Part shown: positions 61,753 through 64,000 of the stretch, piece after piece
How positions within the stretch are numbered: position 1 is the first letter of the stretch
Layout of the letters: the number at the start of each line of letters is the position of its first letter
Source of the DNA: Marinobacter koreensis
Lineage (GTDB): Bacteria; Pseudomonadota; Gammaproteobacteria; Pseudomonadales; Oleiphilaceae
DNA: 64,000 nucleotides
Reading direction: 5' to 3'
Assembly (NCBI RefSeq): GCF_023156285.1
Contig: NZ_JAKZAJ010000004.1
Location: 124,001 to 188,000, forward strand
Made by a program: the position numbers and the translations under genes
The notes under the pieces: generated by a model
What the model saw: only the letters and a program-made list of their open reading frames with translations
Told to the model about the DNA's origin: nothing
Databases searched by the model: none

Positions 61753-63204
61753 TTAGAACTTCACGGAGAGGTTCAGGCTGCCGGAGGAAACGCTGTTGTT
61801 ACCAAAGCTGGCGCCATTGATAGGCGTTGGTACAGCCGTTTTGATAGTACCCAGAGGGGTGGAAACAGGAACGGCCTGTTGGCCACTGTCAACGAGAGGG
61901 TTGCCAGTCAATTTTCCTACATCGTTACTTGCAATCATGCCGGCAGTGGCCCAGACGCGAACAGCTTTGTTGACTTGGTAGCTGGCTTGGAGATCAAACA
62001 CCATGGAGTTGTCACTATTGGTGCCATTGTCGACGTTCAGACTGCCCGCCGCTCCGGTGACCTTGAACTTGGGTGTAAAGTTATAGCCTACTTTGCCAAT
62101 AAAAAGGCTTTCATTGTAATCTTTCAGGCCTTTAGCGTTACCCATTCGGTAGAGGCTTGTCGGATTAGCAGTGGATTCAGGGTTGTTGTTGATCATACTG
62201 GACCATGTGTCAAAGCCTGGAGAGACAAGTCCGCCGTCCTGTGAACCTACAAACTGAATTCCAAGATCGAGGTTCCCGATCGCTTTTTCGATACGAAGAT
62301 ATTCAGAGAAAGATGAATCACTGTAAACCAGTCCGTCCTTTCCGAGATCTGAATATGAAATAGTCGAATTGTACTGATCAATTTGGTTGTTCCCTATCCA
62401 GTTAAAGCCTGTAGTCAAGGAGAACATGTCGGCCACGGAGCCGGTGATATAAGGAGAGATAATGTCGGCGCCCTGAACTGAGTAACCCTGGCTTGCACCG
62501 CTGTTATTGTTAAACCAATGAACATATAGAAGGCCGGTCTTGAATTCCGAAAGTTTAGTGACAAACCCGAGACCTACCTGATCGCCGTTATCGTTGGAAA
62601 AAAAGCCCTGTTGATCACCCCGACGATCATAAAATGCTAGGACAGTGCCGAGGGTTGTCGGTACGATGCCGAGGATTCGGTCCCGGCGATCATCAGAAAC
62701 GAGGAAGCCGTTATTCCAGTTGGATTCTTGGCGACCGATACGGAGAATCGCCTTGCCGGGTAGAGGCACTTGGGCATAGCCGAGGTCCAAGCTCACGAGT
62801 GGGCCACGGTTGTCCGTGTTGAAAGCTTCGTCTGCGCCAGTATTGTAGTTTAAATCATCGCCTTGCCAACGATCTCCAGTCAGCTCCAAGCGGGTATGTA
62901 CCGAGACGCCCGTTTCTTCATCTTTGAAGTTGGCCGTCACGCGAAGCAGTTGGGCCAAGCCGTTATCGCGGGCGTCGGCAAAGTGACAGTCTGCTGGTGC
63001 GGTGATATCGGGGCAATCGCTCGTGTAATTGCCCGTCCAGGCACCAGAACGAATCGAGTACGCCTTGGCCTCGTAGTCCACACCCAGATCGGTCTGAAGC
63101 GCCTGAGCCGACGAAGCGCCCATCACGGCAAACGCCAGCAGGGAAACAGAACCCAGGGCTTTGGTTTTGTTGTGCTTTCGAGTGTTACTGCGTTGTTGTG
63201 TCAT
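61753..63204 (-). CDS. Outer-membrane beta-barrel (porin-like) protein
   Basis: 483 residues. A long basic N-terminus, signal helix and A-Q-A cleavage site (about 18-36) precede many alternating amphipathic strands (L-L-R-V-T-A-N-F, H-T-R-L-E-L-T-G-D, A-I-L-R-I-G-R-Q-E-S-N-W). The C-terminal residue is Phe (S-V-K-F), the BAM recognition end. It is probably a diffusion porin for a specific solute; the substrate is unknown. ATG at 63204. Codon use is AT-richer than its neighbours. Confidence 0.82.
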   Translation of the reverse strand: MTQQRSNTRKHNKTKALGSVSLLAFAVMGASSAQALQTDLGVDYEAKAYSIRSGAWTGNYTSDCPDITAPADCHFADARDNGLAQLLRVTANFKDEETGVSVHTRLELTGDRWQGDDLNYNTGADEAFNTDNRGPLVSLDLGYAQVPLPGKAILRIGRQESNWNNGFLVSDDRRDRILGIVPTTLGTVLAFYDRRGDQQGFFSNDNGDQVGLGFVTKLSEFKTGLLYVHWFNNNSGASQGYSVQGADIISPYITGSVADMFSLTTGFNWIGNNQIDQYNSTISYSDLGKDGLVYSDSSFSEYLRIEKAIGNLDLGIQFVGSQDGGLVSPGFDTWSSMINNNPESTANPTSLYRMGNAKGLKDYNESLFIGKVGYNFTPKFKVTGAAGSLNVDNGTNSDNSMVFDLQASYQVNKAVRVWATAGMIASNDVGKLTGNPLVDSGQQAVPVSTPLGTIKTAVPTPINGASFGNNSVSSGSLNLSVKF

Positions 63205-63635
63205 GCTTGTAAACCCTTGTTGTTGTGGTTTGGTGGTACGACTCTTTCTTATTGGATGCGTGTTTTTACTCGGGATTTTTGGAACCCGTGGGCGCCAAAA
63301 CAGGGCAATCCGCACCTTGGCTGGAGCGGATCAAAAATGGGGTTGTCTGTGACAGATCGGCCAATCATTGTTGTTTTCTTGTTCCGAAAAATGTCTTTTG
63401 AATCTACATAATTTCGCAAAGCGAAACCATATACCACGTAAAGTTAGCAGATGAAAAAATAGCTGTCATCCCGTTAAGGTGAAAAAATATGCAAGTCCAA
63501 ACGGAGAACCCGGGCGTGGAGGGCAATTCCTAACAAATTGCAATTGAGGATTATCAAGAATTTGCTTTGGGTCAAAAAGCGCATGTGATAGAAATGGAGT
63601 AGGAAATATTCGAAAACATCAGCGCAGACCTGTGT
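63205..63635. other. AT-rich intergenic region upstream of porin-like gene
   Basis: No gene recognised. It should hold the porin promoter on the minus strand. A perfect palindrome TTTCGCAAAGCGAAA (63412-63426) stands out and could be an operator. Confidence 0.4.
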
Positions 63636-63962
63636 ATGCGAAGACGTTTGTATAGCAATCCGGCCATCCGCATCAGCGTATTCTCCACGCTGATTGTGGC
63701 CCTGCTTTTTCTTTTTTCCGCAACGTCCGCCCAGCCTGCACTGGAACTCAAGTTTGATGGGCCCGCGTCCATCAAGATTGTATCGGTGGATGGGTCCGGG
63801 GATTCGCCGTCCTCCGAACCCCCGGTTCTCGCCGACCTGTCGCCGATCCTCTCCCTCCCGGAAGCTGATGCGTCCTTCTGCGTCAGTCTGGAGTTTATTC
63901 AGCCGCCTGAGCGGCTCCTGAGTTATCCGGCCTTGCCGCAGGGTCCGCCCGCCCTCGCATAG
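63636..63962 (+). CDS. Small exported protein of unknown function
   Basis: 108 residues with a clear signal peptide or membrane anchor (hydrophobic about 13-31, A-T-S-A-Q-P cleavage region). The mature part is Pro/Ser-rich with one cysteine. Family not recognised. ATG at 63636; the ribosome site is weak. The window ends 38 bases after its stop. Confidence 0.55.
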   Translation: MRRRLYSNPAIRISVFSTLIVALLFLFSATSAQPALELKFDGPASIKIVSVDGSGDSPSSEPPVLADLSPILSLPEADASFCVSLEFIQPPERLLSYPALPQGPPALA

Positions 63963-64000
63963 TAATTGTCGACTGACCTGGCGGTTCCGACCGCCCAACC

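Overview
The window is GC-rich gammaproteobacterial chromosome, most probably a Marinobacter or close marine relative. The evidence is a wax ester synthase that closely resembles remembered Marinobacter enzymes, a dense set of acyl-CoA genes, Na+-coupled transporters (SNF, AGCS), a TRAP transporter, and several chemotaxis and c-di-GMP proteins. This assignment comes from remembered protein families, not from a search. I saw no rRNA, tRNA, CRISPR array or intact insertion sequence.

Region 1 (1-5.6 kb) holds a duplicated TM2 protein, a wax ester synthase, a SprT-like metalloprotease and a small accessory patch. The patch has an AbiE locus with an intact antitoxin behind a palindromic operator and a toxin cut to 113 residues. 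Next to it is an orphan Hcp gene followed by an unknown protein and a lipoprotein, in AT-richer DNA.

Region 2 (5.6-35.5 kb) is mostly housekeeping and sensory. It has a large diguanylate cyclase, a TauE exporter coupled to a lytic transglycosylase, an amidase, and a DUF4331/lipoprotein/TPR/HupE operon divergent from an ECF sigma factor and its anti-sigma factor. After these come an HDOD protein, metNIQ, a peroxiredoxin, an AGCS symporter, a CBS protein, S-formylglutathione hydrolase, a degenerate HD-GYP protein, an XRE regulator, a periplasmic binding protein, a second diguanylate cyclase, MATE and EamA transporters, an Aer-like receptor and an SNF transporter.

Region 3 (35.5-60.5 kb) is a catabolic island. 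A chemoreceptor and a TRAP transporter (dctPQM) lie divergent to an enoyl-CoA hydratase. There follow a CoA ligase, an SDR, a hotdog thioesterase, an ACAD11-like acyl-CoA dehydrogenase, a second SDR between two large hairpin elements, an ACAD10/11-type phosphotransferase, a SurE-like phosphatase, a second CoA ligase, a complete Liv-type ABC importer, a third SDR, a PanE-like reductase, and on the minus strand a MaoC protein, a class II aldolase and a PimC/PimD-like dehydrogenase pair. Phosphotransferase, ACAD11-like dehydrogenase, SDR and CoA ligase together resemble the route in which 4-hydroxyacyl-CoA is phosphorylated and the phosphate is then eliminated (levulinate pathway of Pseudomonas putida, ACAD10/11 of animals). 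I infer that the island imports and degrades hydroxy- or oxo-acids, or other modified acids; the substrate is unknown.

Region 4 (60.6-64 kb) has a lipoprotein, an outer-membrane beta-barrel protein with its own terminator, and a small exported protein of unknown role.
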